A stretch of 64,000 bases of DNA from Actibacterium sp. MT2.3-13A. Its GTDB lineage: Bacteria > Pseudomonadota > Alphaproteobacteria > Rhodobacterales > Rhodobacteraceae. The notes under the pieces were generated by a model. It searched no databases and was not told the origin of the DNA. It was given only the letters and a program-made list of their open reading frames with translations. The stretch is taken from contig NZ_JAGSOU010000008.1 of assembly GCF_018139985.1 (NCBI RefSeq), forward strand, positions 109,364 through 173,363. The letters run 5' to 3'. The position numbers were made by a program, and so were the translations under genes. Shown here piece by piece: positions 16,421 to 25,143 of the stretch; within the stretch, counting starts at the first letter, position 1, and every line of letters starts with the position of its first letter.

Positions 16421-16537
16421 ATGAACCTGCAGTGGGCACAATCCATGCTCCTCCGCGACCGGATGGACTGGCGCAAGCCGCATCTGAACTGGGTCCCGGA
16501 TCGGATTTACCGGTTTTTCAGCGAGCGTAACAAGTAA
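16421..16537 (+). CDS. Putative 38-aa microprotein
   Basis: Short [23 protein letters not shown] continuing with [26 protein letters not shown] sits a good distance upstream of the ATG, and codons keep the GC3 bias of real genes here. The peptide is basic and rich in tryptophan and arginine, with no signal peptide or membrane helix. I do not recognise a family. It is divergent from a small RHH-like regulator across the AATGTATATACATT palindrome and lies 71 bp upstream of apt. It could be a genuine microprotein or a regulatory leader; existence is moderately supported only. Confidence 0.5.
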   Translation: MNLQWAQSMLLRDRMDWRKPHLNWVPDRIYRFFSERNK

Positions 16538-16608
16538 CCTCTCGGCCGGGCTTGCGCAGCGGGCGAGCATCGGGGAAAACGGGGCCGATCGTTCCAGAGA
16601 GGCCCCCG

Positions 16609-17148
16609 ATGCAAGCACGTCCCGGCGTCAAAGACTATATCCGCACCATCGTCGATTTCCCCCATGAGGGAATCATGTTCCGCGATGTCACCACGCTGTT
16701 CGCAGACCCGCGGGGGTTCCGCATCGCGGTGGACCAGATGCTCGACCCCTTCGCCGGCCAGCGGATCGACAAGGTGGTGGGTCTGGAGGCGCGCGGCTTC
16801 ATCCTGGGCGGCGCGGTGGCGCATCAGCTGACCGTGGGGTTCGTGCCGATCCGCAAGAAGGGCAAGCTGCCCGGGACCACCATCAGCGAAGAATACAAGC
16901 TGGAATATGGCGAGGCCATCGTCGAGATCCACGACGACGCGATCCAGCCCGGCGAGCGCATCCTGCTGGTCGATGACCTGCTGGCCACCGGCGGCACCGC
17001 CGAGGCCGGGATCAAGCTGATCGAACGGCTGGGCGGAGAGATCCTGGGCTGCGCCTTCGTCGTCGATCTGCCCGAGCTCGGCGGCCGTGCCAGGCTGGAG
17101 GCGATGGGCATGGACGTGCACGCGCTCTGCGCCTTCGAAGGCGCGTAA
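16609..17148 (+). CDS. apt: Adenine phosphoribosyltransferase
   Basis: Purine salvage enzyme converting adenine and PRPP to AMP; 179 aa, normal length. The fingerprint [20 protein letters not shown], the [14 protein letters not shown] base-binding segment, the flexible loop RKKGKLPG, and the PRPP-binding motif [10 protein letters not shown] (121-130) are all intact. The ATG at 16609 has AGAGAGG upstream and yields the usual N-terminus; the longer reading from 16552 is not family-like. A stem-loop at 17157-17189 follows the stop. Confidence 0.96.
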   Translation: MQARPGVKDYIRTIVDFPHEGIMFRDVTTLFADPRGFRIAVDQMLDPFAGQRIDKVVGLEARGFILGGAVAHQLTVGFVPIRKKGKLPGTTISEEYKLEYGEAIVEIHDDAIQPGERILLVDDLLATGGTAEAGIKLIERLGGEILGCAFVVDLPELGGRARLEAMGMDVHALCAFEGA

Positions 17149-17156
17149 ACCGATTC

Positions 17157-17189
17157 TTCGCAGAAAAATCGCGTTGAATTTTCTGCGAA
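17157..17189. terminator. Bidirectional terminator-like stem-loop between apt and FAD oxidase
   Basis: TTCGCAGAAAA (17157-17167) pairs with TTTTCTGCGAA (17179-17189) across an 11-nt loop. The A/T-rich arm bases supply a short U-run in either direction. It lies exactly between the convergent apt stop (17148) and the FAD oxidase stop (17197), so it can serve both. Confidence 0.7.
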
Positions 17190-17196
17190 AATTCGT

Positions 17197-18612
17197 TCAG
17201 GCGGCGCGCAGGATGACACCGGGGTTCATGATGCCCGCCGGGTCCAGCGCCGCCTTGATCGCCCGCATCGCCGCCAGCTTGGCCGGGTCGGCGTAGCGCT
17301 CCAGGTCCTCGACCTTCAGTCGCCCCACCCCGTGCTCGGCGCTGACAGAGCCGCCCAGTTCGTGCACTAGGTCATGCACCGCACGCTTCACCGCGCCGCG
17401 CAGATGCTCGTAATCCGCGCGGGTCTTGCCGGGCGCGGGAAAGACGTTGTAATGCAGGTTGCCGTCGCCCAGATGACCGAAGCAGTTGATGCGGAAATCG
17501 CCCAGCCGGGCCAGCGCCGGCCCGCCGCGGGCGATGAACTCGGGCACCGCCTCCAGCGGCACCGAGATGTCGTGCGACGAGACCGCGCCGATCTTGCGGT
17601 TGGCCTCGGGGATGCGCTCGCGCAGGGCCCAGAACGCGGCGCGCTGGCCCTCGGACTGTGCGATCACGCCGTCGCTGACGAGCCCGGCCTCGGCGGCCTC
17701 CTCGAACAGCCCCTCCAGCGCCGCGGCCGGGTCCTGCCCCGCCGCGAGGCCGAGGTCGATCAGCACCGTCCAGTCGGGCTGCTCCGCGAAGGGCTGGCGC
17801 ACCTCGGGCAGCTGCTCCGACAGGAACCTCAGCCCCATCCCGCCGATCAGCTCGAAGGCCGAGACGCCGGTGCCGATGCGCCGCCCGGCCATCGCCAGCA
17901 GGTCGAGCGCGGCGGCAGGGCTGTCGACCACCATCATCGCCGCCCCCGTGGCCGCCGGCCGCGGGAAGAGCTTCAGCGCGGCGGCGGTGATCACCCCCAG
18001 CGTGCCCTCGGCGCCGATCAGCAGGTCGCGCAGATCGTAGCCGGTGTTGTCCTTCCTCAGCCGCGTCAGGCCATTGAGGATCGCGCCGTCGGGCAGCACC
18101 GCCTCGATCCCGAGGCACAACTCGCGCGCGTTGCCGTAGCGCAGCACGTTGACGCCGCCGGCATTGGTCGAGAGCACCCCCCCCACCCGCGCCGAGCCCT
18201 CGGAGGCCAGCGACAGCGGGAACAGCCGCCCCGCCGCCTCGGCCGCGTCCTGCACCTGCGACAGGATCACGCCGGCCTCGGCCAGCAGCACGTTCTCGCG
18301 CGGGTAGACGGCGCGGACCCGGTTCATCCGCTCCAGCGACAGGATCACCGGCGCGGGGCCCTCGGGCATGATCTGCCCGCCCACCAGCCCGGTGCCGCCG
18401 CCATAGGGCACGATCCCCACCCGCGCCGCGGCGCAGGCGCGGACCACCGCCGCGACCTCCGCGGTCGTGCCCGGCGCGACCAGCAGCCCGCCGATGCCGT
18501 GATAGCGGCCGCGCGGCTCTTCCAGGTAGGCCGGGCCGAGGGGGCGGAACGCGGCCTCGGGCAGGCCGGCGCGCAGGGTCTCGCGGAAGGACTCGGTGAC
18601 GGGGTTCAGCAT
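17197..18612 (-). CDS. FAD-binding oxidoreductase (D-2-hydroxyacid dehydrogenase type)
   Basis: 471-aa flavoenzyme of the VAO/PCMH family, oxidising a D-2-hydroxy acid (D-lactate, glycolate or 2-hydroxyglutarate type). The FAD pyrophosphate loop is YGGGTGLVGGQ (near 70-80), followed by NAGGVNVLRYGNARE and GAEGTLGVIT. The C-terminal cap has the metal/substrate motif FGHLGDGNLHYNV and ends with AEHGVGRLK and ALDPAGIMNPG. All are features of the GlcD/Dld2 group. No signal peptide or membrane helix. A hairpin overlaps its ribosome-binding site (18623-18640). It lies 51 bp downstream of an MBL-fold gene on the same strand. Confidence 0.92.
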   Translation of the reverse strand: MLNPVTESFRETLRAGLPEAAFRPLGPAYLEEPRGRYHGIGGLLVAPGTTAEVAAVVRACAAARVGIVPYGGGTGLVGGQIMPEGPAPVILSLERMNRVRAVYPRENVLLAEAGVILSQVQDAAEAAGRLFPLSLASEGSARVGGVLSTNAGGVNVLRYGNARELCLGIEAVLPDGAILNGLTRLRKDNTGYDLRDLLIGAEGTLGVITAAALKLFPRPAATGAAMMVVDSPAAALDLLAMAGRRIGTGVSAFELIGGMGLRFLSEQLPEVRQPFAEQPDWTVLIDLGLAAGQDPAAALEGLFEEAAEAGLVSDGVIAQSEGQRAAFWALRERIPEANRKIGAVSSHDISVPLEAVPEFIARGGPALARLGDFRINCFGHLGDGNLHYNVFPAPGKTRADYEHLRGAVKRAVHDLVHELGGSVSAEHGVGRLKVEDLERYADPAKLAAMRAIKAALDPAGIMNPGVILRAA

Positions 18613-18622
18613 GGGCAGGCTC

Positions 18623-18640
18623 CTTTGCCCGCAGGCAAAG
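18623..18640 (-). promoter_or_regulatory. Hairpin overlapping the ribosome-binding site of the FAD oxidase gene
   Basis: Read on the minus strand, CTTTGCC and GGCAAAG form a 7-bp stem with a 4-nt loop. The 3' arm supplies the AAAG of the Shine-Dalgarno AAAGGAG located 7 nt before the ATG at 18612. Folding would hide part of the ribosome-binding site, so it could tune translation. No riboswitch class is recognisable. Confidence 0.45.
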
Positions 18641-18663
18641 CACGCGCGCGGCCCGGGATCAAG

Positions 18664-19488
18664 TCAGTCCTCCGGCGGGCGGAGGAAGGCGGGCTCCAGC
18701 ACCACCACGCTCGGCCGCGGCGGCAGCCCCCGCAACGAGACCTCCAGCGCGCTTTCGCCCGGGCGCAGGATCGCGAAATCCTTCTCCATCCCGTCGAGAA
18801 AGCGCTGCAACGAGTATTCGCTGAACCAATGCATCGGGATCACGACAGACGAGCGCAGCCGCTGAAGCACCCGGATCATCGTCGGAAGGTCCAGCGTCAG
18901 ACCGCCATCGACCGGGGCCATCACCACGTCGAGCCGCCCCAGCGCCGCGTATTGCGCCGCGTCCGGCTCGTGATGCAGGTGGCCCAGATGCCCGATGCAC
19001 AGCCCCGCCACCTCGAAAACGAAGATGGAGTTGCCGGCCACGCGCACGCCCCCCGCCCGGCCGCGGGTGTCGGTGGGCACGTTTCGCACCAGCATCTCGC
19101 CGAGATCGAGGTGGTGATCGGCGGGCCTGCCCTCCCGCGCCCAGCCTTCCAGCACATGCGGGATCGCGGGGTCGGGAAAGGCCGTCCAGTGGCTGTCATG
19201 GGCGTTGTTCATGGTCACCACGTCCGGGATCAGGTCGAGGTTTCCGATGAAGCCGGTGTAGTCGGTCACCGCCGTCAGCCCGCCCGCGGTTTCGAGCACG
19301 AACATGGAATGGTCGATATAGCCGAGCCGCACGGTATTGCGCTCCAGCGGCGCGCCGAAGGCGGCAAGCTGGACGTATTCCAGGCCGGGGGCAGCCTGCG
19401 CCAGGGCGATGCAATGGCTCGGGCGGCGGTCCTGGGCCTCCGCGGGCGCGGCCAGAAAGACAAGCAGGGCAAGGGCGAAACGGATCAT
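18664..19488 (-). CDS. Secreted MBL-fold metallo-hydrolase
   Basis: 274-aa protein of the UlaG-like metallo-beta-lactamase superfamily with a signal peptide (MIRFALALLVFLAAPAEAQ), so exported. Histidine-containing segments that can form the metal site are NNAHDSHW, IGHLGHLHHEPD and IPMHWFSEYS. The canonical HxHxDH motif is modified to AHDSHW, so catalytic competence is uncertain. The chosen ATG (19488) has an excellent GAGGAGG ribosome-binding site. Substrate unknown. It is followed by the FAD oxidase and preceded by a GNAT gene on the same strand. Confidence 0.83.
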   Translation of the reverse strand: MIRFALALLVFLAAPAEAQDRRPSHCIALAQAAPGLEYVQLAAFGAPLERNTVRLGYIDHSMFVLETAGGLTAVTDYTGFIGNLDLIPDVVTMNNAHDSHWTAFPDPAIPHVLEGWAREGRPADHHLDLGEMLVRNVPTDTRGRAGGVRVAGNSIFVFEVAGLCIGHLGHLHHEPDAAQYAALGRLDVVMAPVDGGLTLDLPTMIRVLQRLRSSVVIPMHWFSEYSLQRFLDGMEKDFAILRPGESALEVSLRGLPPRPSVVVLEPAFLRPPED

Positions 19489-19542
19489 CGGCAGCTCCTC
19501 CTCGTGCCAGAAGGGTAGCACGATTTGCGCCCGCGTCACGCC

Positions 19543-20127
19543 TCAGCCGGTCAGGGTGCGCCCCCGGCGGTCGCCGCGCAGATTGGCGTAGAGCACATGG
19601 TTGCGCCAGCGCCCGTCGATCTGAAGGTAGCTTTGCGCGACGCCCTCGTATTTGAAGCCGCTGCGCTCCAGCGCGCCGCGCGAGGCGATGTTCTCGGGCA
19701 GGCAGGCGGCCTCGATCCGGGACAGGTCCAGCGCGGTGAAGGCGTGATGCACCACCGCCTCGATCGCCTCGCGCATGTAGCCCTGGCGCGCATGGGGCCG
19801 GCCCACCCAGTAGCCCAGCGTGCCCGCCTGCGCCGGGCCGCGGCGGATATTGTCCAGCGTGATCGCGCCCAGAATCGCCTCGTCGGCGCGGCGGACCAGG
19901 AACAGCGGCAGCGCCGTGCCGTTGGAGATCGCGCGCTGCGCCCAGTAGACGCGGTTGGTGAACGCCTTGCGGCTGAGGTGATCCTCGGCCCAGGCGGGCT
20001 CCCACGGGGCCAGGAAATCTCGGCTTTCCAGCCGCAGCGCCGCCCAGGCGCGGAAATCGGTGTGCGCCGGCGGGCGCAGGGTCATGCGTTCGGTTTCGAT
20101 GCGGACCTTGCGCTTCCGGCTGAGCAT
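19543..20127 (-). CDS. GNAT family N-acetyltransferase (RimJ/RimL type)
   Basis: 194-aa acetyltransferase of the RimJ/RimL subgroup, which acetylate protein N-termini. Diagnostic parts are RIETERMTLRPPAHTDF at the start, GYWVGRPHARQGYMREAIEAV (acetyl-CoA loop) and IEAACLPENIASRGALERSGFKYEG near the C-terminus. The ATG at 20127 shares one base with the stop of the M16 protease gene (TGATG), so translation is coupled. A ribosomal-protein target is the family precedent, not shown here. Confidence 0.91.
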   Translation of the reverse strand: MLSRKRKVRIETERMTLRPPAHTDFRAWAALRLESRDFLAPWEPAWAEDHLSRKAFTNRVYWAQRAISNGTALPLFLVRRADEAILGAITLDNIRRGPAQAGTLGYWVGRPHARQGYMREAIEAVVHHAFTALDLSRIEAACLPENIASRGALERSGFKYEGVAQSYLQIDGRWRNHVLYANLRGDRRGRTLTG

Positions 20128-21389
20128 CAGGCGGCGATCCTCTCCTGCAACTGCGCCAGATCGGGCGCCGCGCCCACCGGGCCATACATGGCCAGCGCCG
20201 GCTGCGCCCCGCCCAACAGCCCGGCGCCGAAATCGCGCACGTCCTGGGTGGTGACGGCCTCGATCTTGGCGATGGTCTCTTCGAGATCGGGCACCCGGTC
20301 CCAGATCGCCACCAGCCGCGCCAGCCGCTCGGCCCGCGCCGAGGGGCTTTCCAGCCCCATCAGCAGCCCGGCCTTCATCTGCGCGCGCGCGCGCTCGACC
20401 TCGGCGGGGCTCATGTCGCCGGCGGCGCGCTTCAGTTCGTCGATGGTCAGATCGCCCAGTTCGCGCAGCTGCGCCTCGCTGGTGCCGGCGTAAAGCGTGA
20501 TCATGCCGGTGTCGGCATAGGCCCCGGCCTGCGCGAAGATCGAGTAGCACAGCCCGCGTTTCTCGCGGATCTCCTGGAACAGGCGCGAGGACATGCCGCC
20601 GCCCATAGCGGTGGCGTAGATCTGCGCGGTATAGACCGCCGGGTCGCGGTAGCCCGGGCTTTCGAAGGCCAGCGCGAAATGCACCTGCTCCAGCGGCTTG
20701 ACCTCCCGCCGCTGGCCGCCCCCGAAACGGGCCGGGGTGGCGGTCTCGTGCCCGGCGGCGGGCAGTTGGCCGAAAAGCTCTTCGCTCAGGCGGACGATTT
20801 CGTCGTGGTCCACCGCGCCCGCGGCGGCGAGGATCAGCTGGTCGGGCGCGTAATGTTCGCGCACGAAGCCGGACAGGTCCTCGCGCGAGAAGGCGCGCAC
20901 GCGCTCGGCCGGGCCGAGAATGCTGCGCCCCAGCGCCTGGCCGGGATAGGCGGCCTCCTGCAGCCAGTCGAAGATGATGTCGTCGGGCGTGTCCAGCGTC
21001 TGGCCGATCTCCTGCAGGATCACGCCGCGCTCGACCTCGATCTCGGACGGGTCGAAGACCGGGTTCAGCACGATATCGGCGATCACGTCCAGCGCCAGCG
21101 GCACGTCGGCCTCCAGCACGCGGGCGTAATAGGCCGTCATCTCGCGCGAGGTATAGGCGTTGATGTAGCCGCCCACATCCTCGATCTCCTCGGCGATCTG
21201 CAGGGCGCTGCGGCGCGCGGTGCCCTTGAACGCCATGTGCTCAAGGAAATGCGCGATACCGTTCTGTTCGGGGCGTTCGTGCCGTCCGCCGGCATTGACC
21301 CAGATCCCGAGCGCCGCGGATTTCATCCCCGGCATGTTCTCGGTGACGATGCGGAAGCCGTTGGGAAGCCTGTGAAGTTCGACGCTCAA
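20127..21389 (-). CDS. M16 family zinc metalloprotease (mitochondrial processing peptidase-like)
   Basis: 420-aa single-unit insulinase/MPP-beta-type protease. The inverted zinc motif HFLEH is at 47-51 with the third ligand E127 in EIEVERGVILQE, the normal 76-residue spacing. The C-terminal inactive-half motif GGGMSSRLFQEIREKRGLCY is present. The start is a TTG at 21389, overlapping the thrC stop as TTGA; the conserved N-terminus VELHRLPNGFRIVTE begins right after, and no ATG is available. Alphaproteobacterial members are the closest bacterial relatives of mitochondrial processing peptidase and often sit next to thrC. No signal peptide, so cytoplasmic or membrane-peripheral. Confidence 0.93.
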   Translation of the reverse strand: MSVELHRLPNGFRIVTENMPGMKSAALGIWVNAGGRHERPEQNGIAHFLEHMAFKGTARRSALQIAEEIEDVGGYINAYTSREMTAYYARVLEADVPLALDVIADIVLNPVFDPSEIEVERGVILQEIGQTLDTPDDIIFDWLQEAAYPGQALGRSILGPAERVRAFSREDLSGFVREHYAPDQLILAAAGAVDHDEIVRLSEELFGQLPAAGHETATPARFGGGQRREVKPLEQVHFALAFESPGYRDPAVYTAQIYATAMGGGMSSRLFQEIREKRGLCYSIFAQAGAYADTGMITLYAGTSEAQLRELGDLTIDELKRAAGDMSPAEVERARAQMKAGLLMGLESPSARAERLARLVAIWDRVPDLEETIAKIEAVTTQDVRDFGAGLLGGAQPALAMYGPVGAAPDLAQLQERIAA

Positions 21390-22777
21390 TGCGCGCGCCT
21401 TTCGTGGATGAGGGCCTCGATCGCGGCAAGGTCGTTGGCGACCTCGGTCACCCGCTCGGGACGGTCGTAGAGATCGGCCATGCGGCTGGGCAGGTCGGGG
21501 TGCTGGCCGCAGGATGCCTCCACCGCCGCCGGGAATTTCGCCGGGTGCGCGGTGGCCAGCGTCACCATCGGCGCGGCCGAGGCGGGCTGTTCCTGCGCCA
21601 CCTTCACGCCCACCGCCGTATGCGGGCACAGCACCTCGCCGGTGGCGGCGAAGGTGTCGCGGATGGTGCTGCGGGTCTCGTCCTCGGAGGCGCGGCCGGA
21701 GGCGAAGATCTCCTGCAGGCGCTGCAGCGCACCCTGGCTGATCTGGAAGCCGCCCTTGTCCTTCAGGTCGGCCATCTGGCTCGCCACCGCCGCGCCGTCG
21801 CGGTCGTAGACATCGAACAGCACGCGCTCGAAATTCGAACTGACCTGGATGTCCATCGACGGGCTGATCGAGGGGGTGACGCCCTGCGTGATGTAGCCCC
21901 CCGAGCTCAGCGCCCGGTGCAGGATGTCGTTCTGGTTGGTGGCGACCACCAGCCTGTCGATGGGCAGGCCCATGCGCCGGGCGATGTAGCCCGCGAAGAT
22001 GTCGCCGAAATTGCCGGTGGGCACGGTGAAGCTGACCGCGCGGTGCGGCGCGCCGAGGCTGACGGCGGAGGTGAAATAGTAGACCACCTGCGCCAGCACC
22101 CGCGCCCAGTTGATGGAATTGACCCCGGCCAACCCCACCCCGTCGCGGAAGGCGAAGTCGTTGAACATGTCCTTCACCCGGGCCTGGCAATCGTCGAAAT
22201 CGCCATGCACCGCCAGCGCGTGCACGTTGCCCTCGGACGGCGTGGTCATCTGGCGGCGCTGCACCTCGGACACCCGGCCATGCGGGAACAGGATGAAGAC
22301 ATCGACGTTGGACAGCCCCCGGAACGCCTCGATCGCCGCGGACCCGGTGTCGCCGCTGGTGGCGCCGACGATGGTTACGCGCCGGCCCGAACGGCTGAGC
22401 GAGGCCTGGAACAGCTGGCCGATCAGCTGCATCGCGAAATCCTTGAACGCCAGCGTCGGGCCGTGGAACAGCTCCAGAAGGAAATGGTTCGGGCCGAGCT
22501 GGACCAGCGGCGCGCGGGCGGCGTGGCCGAAGCCCGCGTAGGCGCGCGCGATGATCGCCTTGAACTCGTCATCGCTGAAGGCGCCGCCGATATAGGGGCG
22601 CATGATGCGGAAGGCGACCTCCTCGTAGGTCAGCCCGGCGAGCGCCGCGATCTCGTCCGCGCTGACCTGCGGGATTGTCTCGGGCACATAGAGCCCGCCG
22701 TCGCGGGCCAGGCCCGTCAGCATCGCCTCTTCGAAGCTCAGAACCGGGGCTTCCCCCCGCGTGGATACATAGCGCAT
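21386..22777 (-). CDS. thrC: Threonine synthase
   Basis: PLP enzyme converting O-phosphohomoserine to threonine, 463 aa (long bacterial/yeast-type class). MRYVSTRGEAPVLSFEEA is the typical start. The PLP lysine is K112 in LAFKDFAMQ, the phosphate loop is GATSGDTGSAA, and VPTGNFGDIFAGYIARRMG is the class signature. It lies 11 bp after surf1 and overlaps the downstream M16 gene by TTGA. Together with lysC it shows that this region carries parts of the aspartate pathway, but on opposite strands and unlinked in transcription. Confidence 0.96.
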   Translation of the reverse strand: MRYVSTRGEAPVLSFEEAMLTGLARDGGLYVPETIPQVSADEIAALAGLTYEEVAFRIMRPYIGGAFSDDEFKAIIARAYAGFGHAARAPLVQLGPNHFLLELFHGPTLAFKDFAMQLIGQLFQASLSRSGRRVTIVGATSGDTGSAAIEAFRGLSNVDVFILFPHGRVSEVQRRQMTTPSEGNVHALAVHGDFDDCQARVKDMFNDFAFRDGVGLAGVNSINWARVLAQVVYYFTSAVSLGAPHRAVSFTVPTGNFGDIFAGYIARRMGLPIDRLVVATNQNDILHRALSSGGYITQGVTPSISPSMDIQVSSNFERVLFDVYDRDGAAVASQMADLKDKGGFQISQGALQRLQEIFASGRASEDETRSTIRDTFAATGEVLCPHTAVGVKVAQEQPASAAPMVTLATAHPAKFPAAVEASCGQHPDLPSRMADLYDRPERVTEVANDLAAIEALIHERRAH

Positions 22778-22788
22778 GTCGCCCGCCT

Positions 22789-23463
22789 TCAAACCGTTTT
22801 CCGCCTGATACGCCACAGAAGCAGCCCTGTCATCCCCAGCCAGACAATCGCGAGACCGAACCAGGTCACGGCATAGCCCAGATGATCGTTCGGAATCCCC
22901 GAGGTATCGACCGGCAACGGCGCCACCGCCCCGCCCTGCCCCGAGACCTCGCGCGCCACGATCAGCACCGGCTCCGTCCCCATGTGGCCGGCCAGCGCCG
23001 GCACGTCGCGGGCGAACCAGAGGTTCTGGTCGGGCTCGGGACCGGGCGTAAAGCTGTCCACCTCGTCGGGCCAGTGCAGGTTGCCGGTGAGGGTGAGCGT
23101 GCCCTCGGGCAGCGCCTCGGAGCCGGATTGCAGCGGCAGGAAGCCGCGATCGACCAGCACGCGCCGCCCGTCCGTCTCGAAGGCCGCGATCAGCCGGTGG
23201 CCGGCGCCCACGCGCTTGACGCTGGCCAGAACGCGGACCTGTTCGCCGGTGAAACGGCCGGCGGCCTGCACCGGCAGGAACCGGTCGGTCTCCGGGTCGG
23301 GCGCTGCGGGCAGCGCCACGGGGCTGTCGTGGATCCGCGCCTCGATCTCGGCCAGAACGCCCTCTTTCCAGGCCAGCCGGCGCAGCTGCCAGGTGCCCAG
23401 CGACAGCAAGATCGCCGCGCCCACGACGCCGAAGATCAGCGGCAGGATCATGCGTTTGGTCAT
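22789..23463 (-). CDS. SURF1 family cytochrome c oxidase assembly protein
   Basis: Inner-membrane assembly factor for the heme a3 site of aa3-type oxidase, 224 aa. One membrane helix at each end (about 8-25 and 196-215) flanks a periplasmic domain. Visible family motifs are LGTWQLRRLAWKE near the start, VLVDRGFLP in the middle, and NDHLGYAVTWFGLAIVWLG at the end. It follows ctaE, but an intrinsic terminator lies between them, so its expression with the oxidase genes is likely reduced. A ribosome-binding site GAGGGGG precedes the ATG. Next gene is thrC, 11 bp away. Confidence 0.93.
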   Translation of the reverse strand: MTKRMILPLIFGVVGAAILLSLGTWQLRRLAWKEGVLAEIEARIHDSPVALPAAPDPETDRFLPVQAAGRFTGEQVRVLASVKRVGAGHRLIAAFETDGRRVLVDRGFLPLQSGSEALPEGTLTLTGNLHWPDEVDSFTPGPEPDQNLWFARDVPALAGHMGTEPVLIVAREVSGQGGAVAPLPVDTSGIPNDHLGYAVTWFGLAIVWLGMTGLLLWRIRRKTV

Positions 23464-23485
23464 ATCGGGCGGTCCCCCTCAACGG

Positions 23486-23512
23486 AAAAAGCGCGGGACC
23501 GGGGCCCCGCGC
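23486..23512 (-). terminator. Intrinsic terminator downstream of ctaE
   Basis: On the minus strand GCGCGGG pairs with CCCGCGC across an 8-nt loop and is followed immediately by five T residues. It lies 52 bp after the ctaE stop and only about 23 bp before the surf1 start, so it separates the oxidase genes from surf1-thrC or acts as a partial attenuator. Confidence 0.8.
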
Positions 23513-23564
23513 CTGTGGTGATCGGTTTCGCGCCGGAATGCAATCCCGACGCGGGAGCCCTGCC

Positions 23565-24368
23565 TCAGGCGGCGCCCCAGATGTAGATGGCTGCGAACAG
23601 GAACAGCCAGACCACGTCGACGAAGTGCCAGTACCAGGCCGCCGCCTCGAAGCCGGTGTGCTGCTCGGGGGTGAAGTGCCCCTTGAGCACGCGCAGCAGG
23701 CAGACGAACAGGAAGATCGTGCCGATGATCACATGCGCGCCGTGGAAGCCCGTGGCCATGAAGAACGAGGCGCCATAGATGTTGCCCGAGAAGCCGAAGG
23801 TGGCGTGGCTGTATTCATAGGCTTGGAAGAAGGTGAACAGCATCCCCAGCGCGATGGCCAGGATCAGGCCGTTGCGCAGGTCCTTGCGGTTGTTCTCATG
23901 CACCAGCGCGTGGTGCGCCCAGGTCGCCGCCGCGCCCGAGCACAGCAGGATCAGGGTGTTGATCAGCGGCAGGTGCCAGGGATCGAAGGTCTCGATGCCC
24001 GCGGGCGGCCACTGGCCGTCCACCGCCGGGCTTTCCGGGCCCATCGGATAGATCGCGTGCTTGAAGAACGTCCAGAACCAGGCCGAGAAGAACATCACCT
24101 CGGACATGATGAACAGGATGAAGCCGTAGCGCAGGCCGATGCGCACCACCGGCGTATGGTCGCCGGCCTTGTTCTCGGCGATGGTCTCGGACCACCAGCC
24201 GTACATCGTGTGGAGCACGATGGCGAGGCCCGCCAGGAACATCCAGGGCCCGTTGTCATGCATCAGCATGACCGCGCCGAAAAGCATGATGAAGGCCCCC
24301 ACCGCGCCCGTAAGGGGCCACAAGGAGGGGCTCAGGATGTGGTAGTCGTGGTTTTTCTCATGCGCCAT
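23565..24368 (-). CDS. ctaE: Cytochrome c oxidase subunit III
   Basis: Integral membrane subunit of aa3-type oxidase, 267 aa with seven hydrophobic helices. Signatures include [21 protein letters not shown] at the start, [52 protein letters not shown], and the C-terminal [23 protein letters not shown]. It is the last gene before the terminator in the order ctaC-ctaB-small protein-ctaG-ctaE. Subunit I (ctaD) is not in this window. Confidence 0.97.
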   Translation of the reverse strand: MAHEKNHDYHILSPSLWPLTGAVGAFIMLFGAVMLMHDNGPWMFLAGLAIVLHTMYGWWSETIAENKAGDHTPVVRIGLRYGFILFIMSEVMFFSAWFWTFFKHAIYPMGPESPAVDGQWPPAGIETFDPWHLPLINTLILLCSGAAATWAHHALVHENNRKDLRNGLILAIALGMLFTFFQAYEYSHATFGFSGNIYGASFFMATGFHGAHVIIGTIFLFVCLLRVLKGHFTPEQHTGFEAAAWYWHFVDVVWLFLFAAIYIWGAA

Positions 24369-24390
24369 TTTTGTTCCCTCGCCTGAGACG

Positions 24391-24966
24391 TCAGTTGACG
24401 GTTCTTGTTGATGTGGTCGCCAGCCCGGCCTGCTCTTCCGGCAGGTCGGCCGGATGGAAGGTGTAGCTCAGCGTGATGGTGTGGATGTATTGACCCTCGC
24501 GGTCGGTCACGATCTCGGGGTCGACGTAGAAGCTGACCGGCATCTGCACCCTCTCCCCGGGTTGCAGCACCTGCATCTCGAAACAGAAGCAGTCGATCTT
24601 GGTGAAGAAGCCGCCGGCGTCATAGGGCACGACGTTGTAGCTGGCGGTGCCCGCGATCACCCGGTCGGTGGGGTTGTAGGCCTCGTAGAAGGCGAGACCG
24701 GTTTCGCCGATGCGGATCTCCATCTCATGCGCCACCGGCTTGAATTCCCAGGGGAAGTCGCGCTCCTTGCTGGCGTCGAAACGGACCTTGATGGTCTTGT
24801 CGAGGATCACGTCGGAGCCGGTCTCGGCCACGTCGGTGGTGCCACCGAAGCCGGTGACCTTGCAGAACAGGTTGTAGGCCGGCACCGCCGCCCAGGCCAT
24901 CGCGCCCATCACGACGACGACGCCCAGCAGCTGGGTCAGGGTCTTCTGCTTGCCCTGCAGGCTCAT
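24391..24966 (-). CDS. ctaG: Cytochrome c oxidase assembly protein CtaG (Cox11 family)
   Basis: Copper chaperone that inserts CuB into oxidase subunit I, 191 aa. A single N-terminal helix (about 11-30) anchors a periplasmic immunoglobulin-like domain. The copper site is C126 and C128 in KIDCFCFE, and C35 ([12 protein letters not shown]) is the conserved extra cysteine. Its ATG overlaps the stop of the small membrane protein gene as ATGA. All key residues are intact. Confidence 0.96.
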   Translation of the reverse strand: MSLQGKQKTLTQLLGVVVVMGAMAWAAVPAYNLFCKVTGFGGTTDVAETGSDVILDKTIKVRFDASKERDFPWEFKPVAHEMEIRIGETGLAFYEAYNPTDRVIAGTASYNVVPYDAGGFFTKIDCFCFEMQVLQPGERVQMPVSFYVDPEIVTDREGQYIHTITLSYTFHPADLPEEQAGLATTSTRTVN

Positions 24967-25142
24967 TTGCCCGCCTCCGTGGCGGCCGGCGCGCCCGCCG
25001 GGGCCGGCTGCGGCCTCTCGCCGCCAACCTTGACGATGGTCAGCCCGAAGACCAGCGCCACGAACAGCGCCAGCACGATCCCCAGGCCGAGGTTGCGGCC
25101 GAAGCGGCGCTTGTGCAGTTCGTGTTCTTCCTGAAACGCCAT
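24963..25142 (-). CDS. Small membrane protein of the ctaB-ctaG interval (59 aa)
   Basis: 59-residue protein: [20 protein letters not shown], one transmembrane helix (about 17-38), then a proline/alanine-rich tail ending in TEAGK. It fills the gap between ctaB and ctaG, starting 1 bp after the ctaB stop and overlapping ctaG as ATGA. Short one-helix proteins with a basic N-terminus occur at this spot in relatives and are presumed oxidase assembly or accessory factors; that role is inferred from position alone. Confidence 0.85.
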   Translation of the reverse strand: MAFQEEHELHKRRFGRNLGLGIVLALFVALVFGLTIVKVGGERPQPAPAGAPAATEAGK

Positions 25143-25143
25143 C

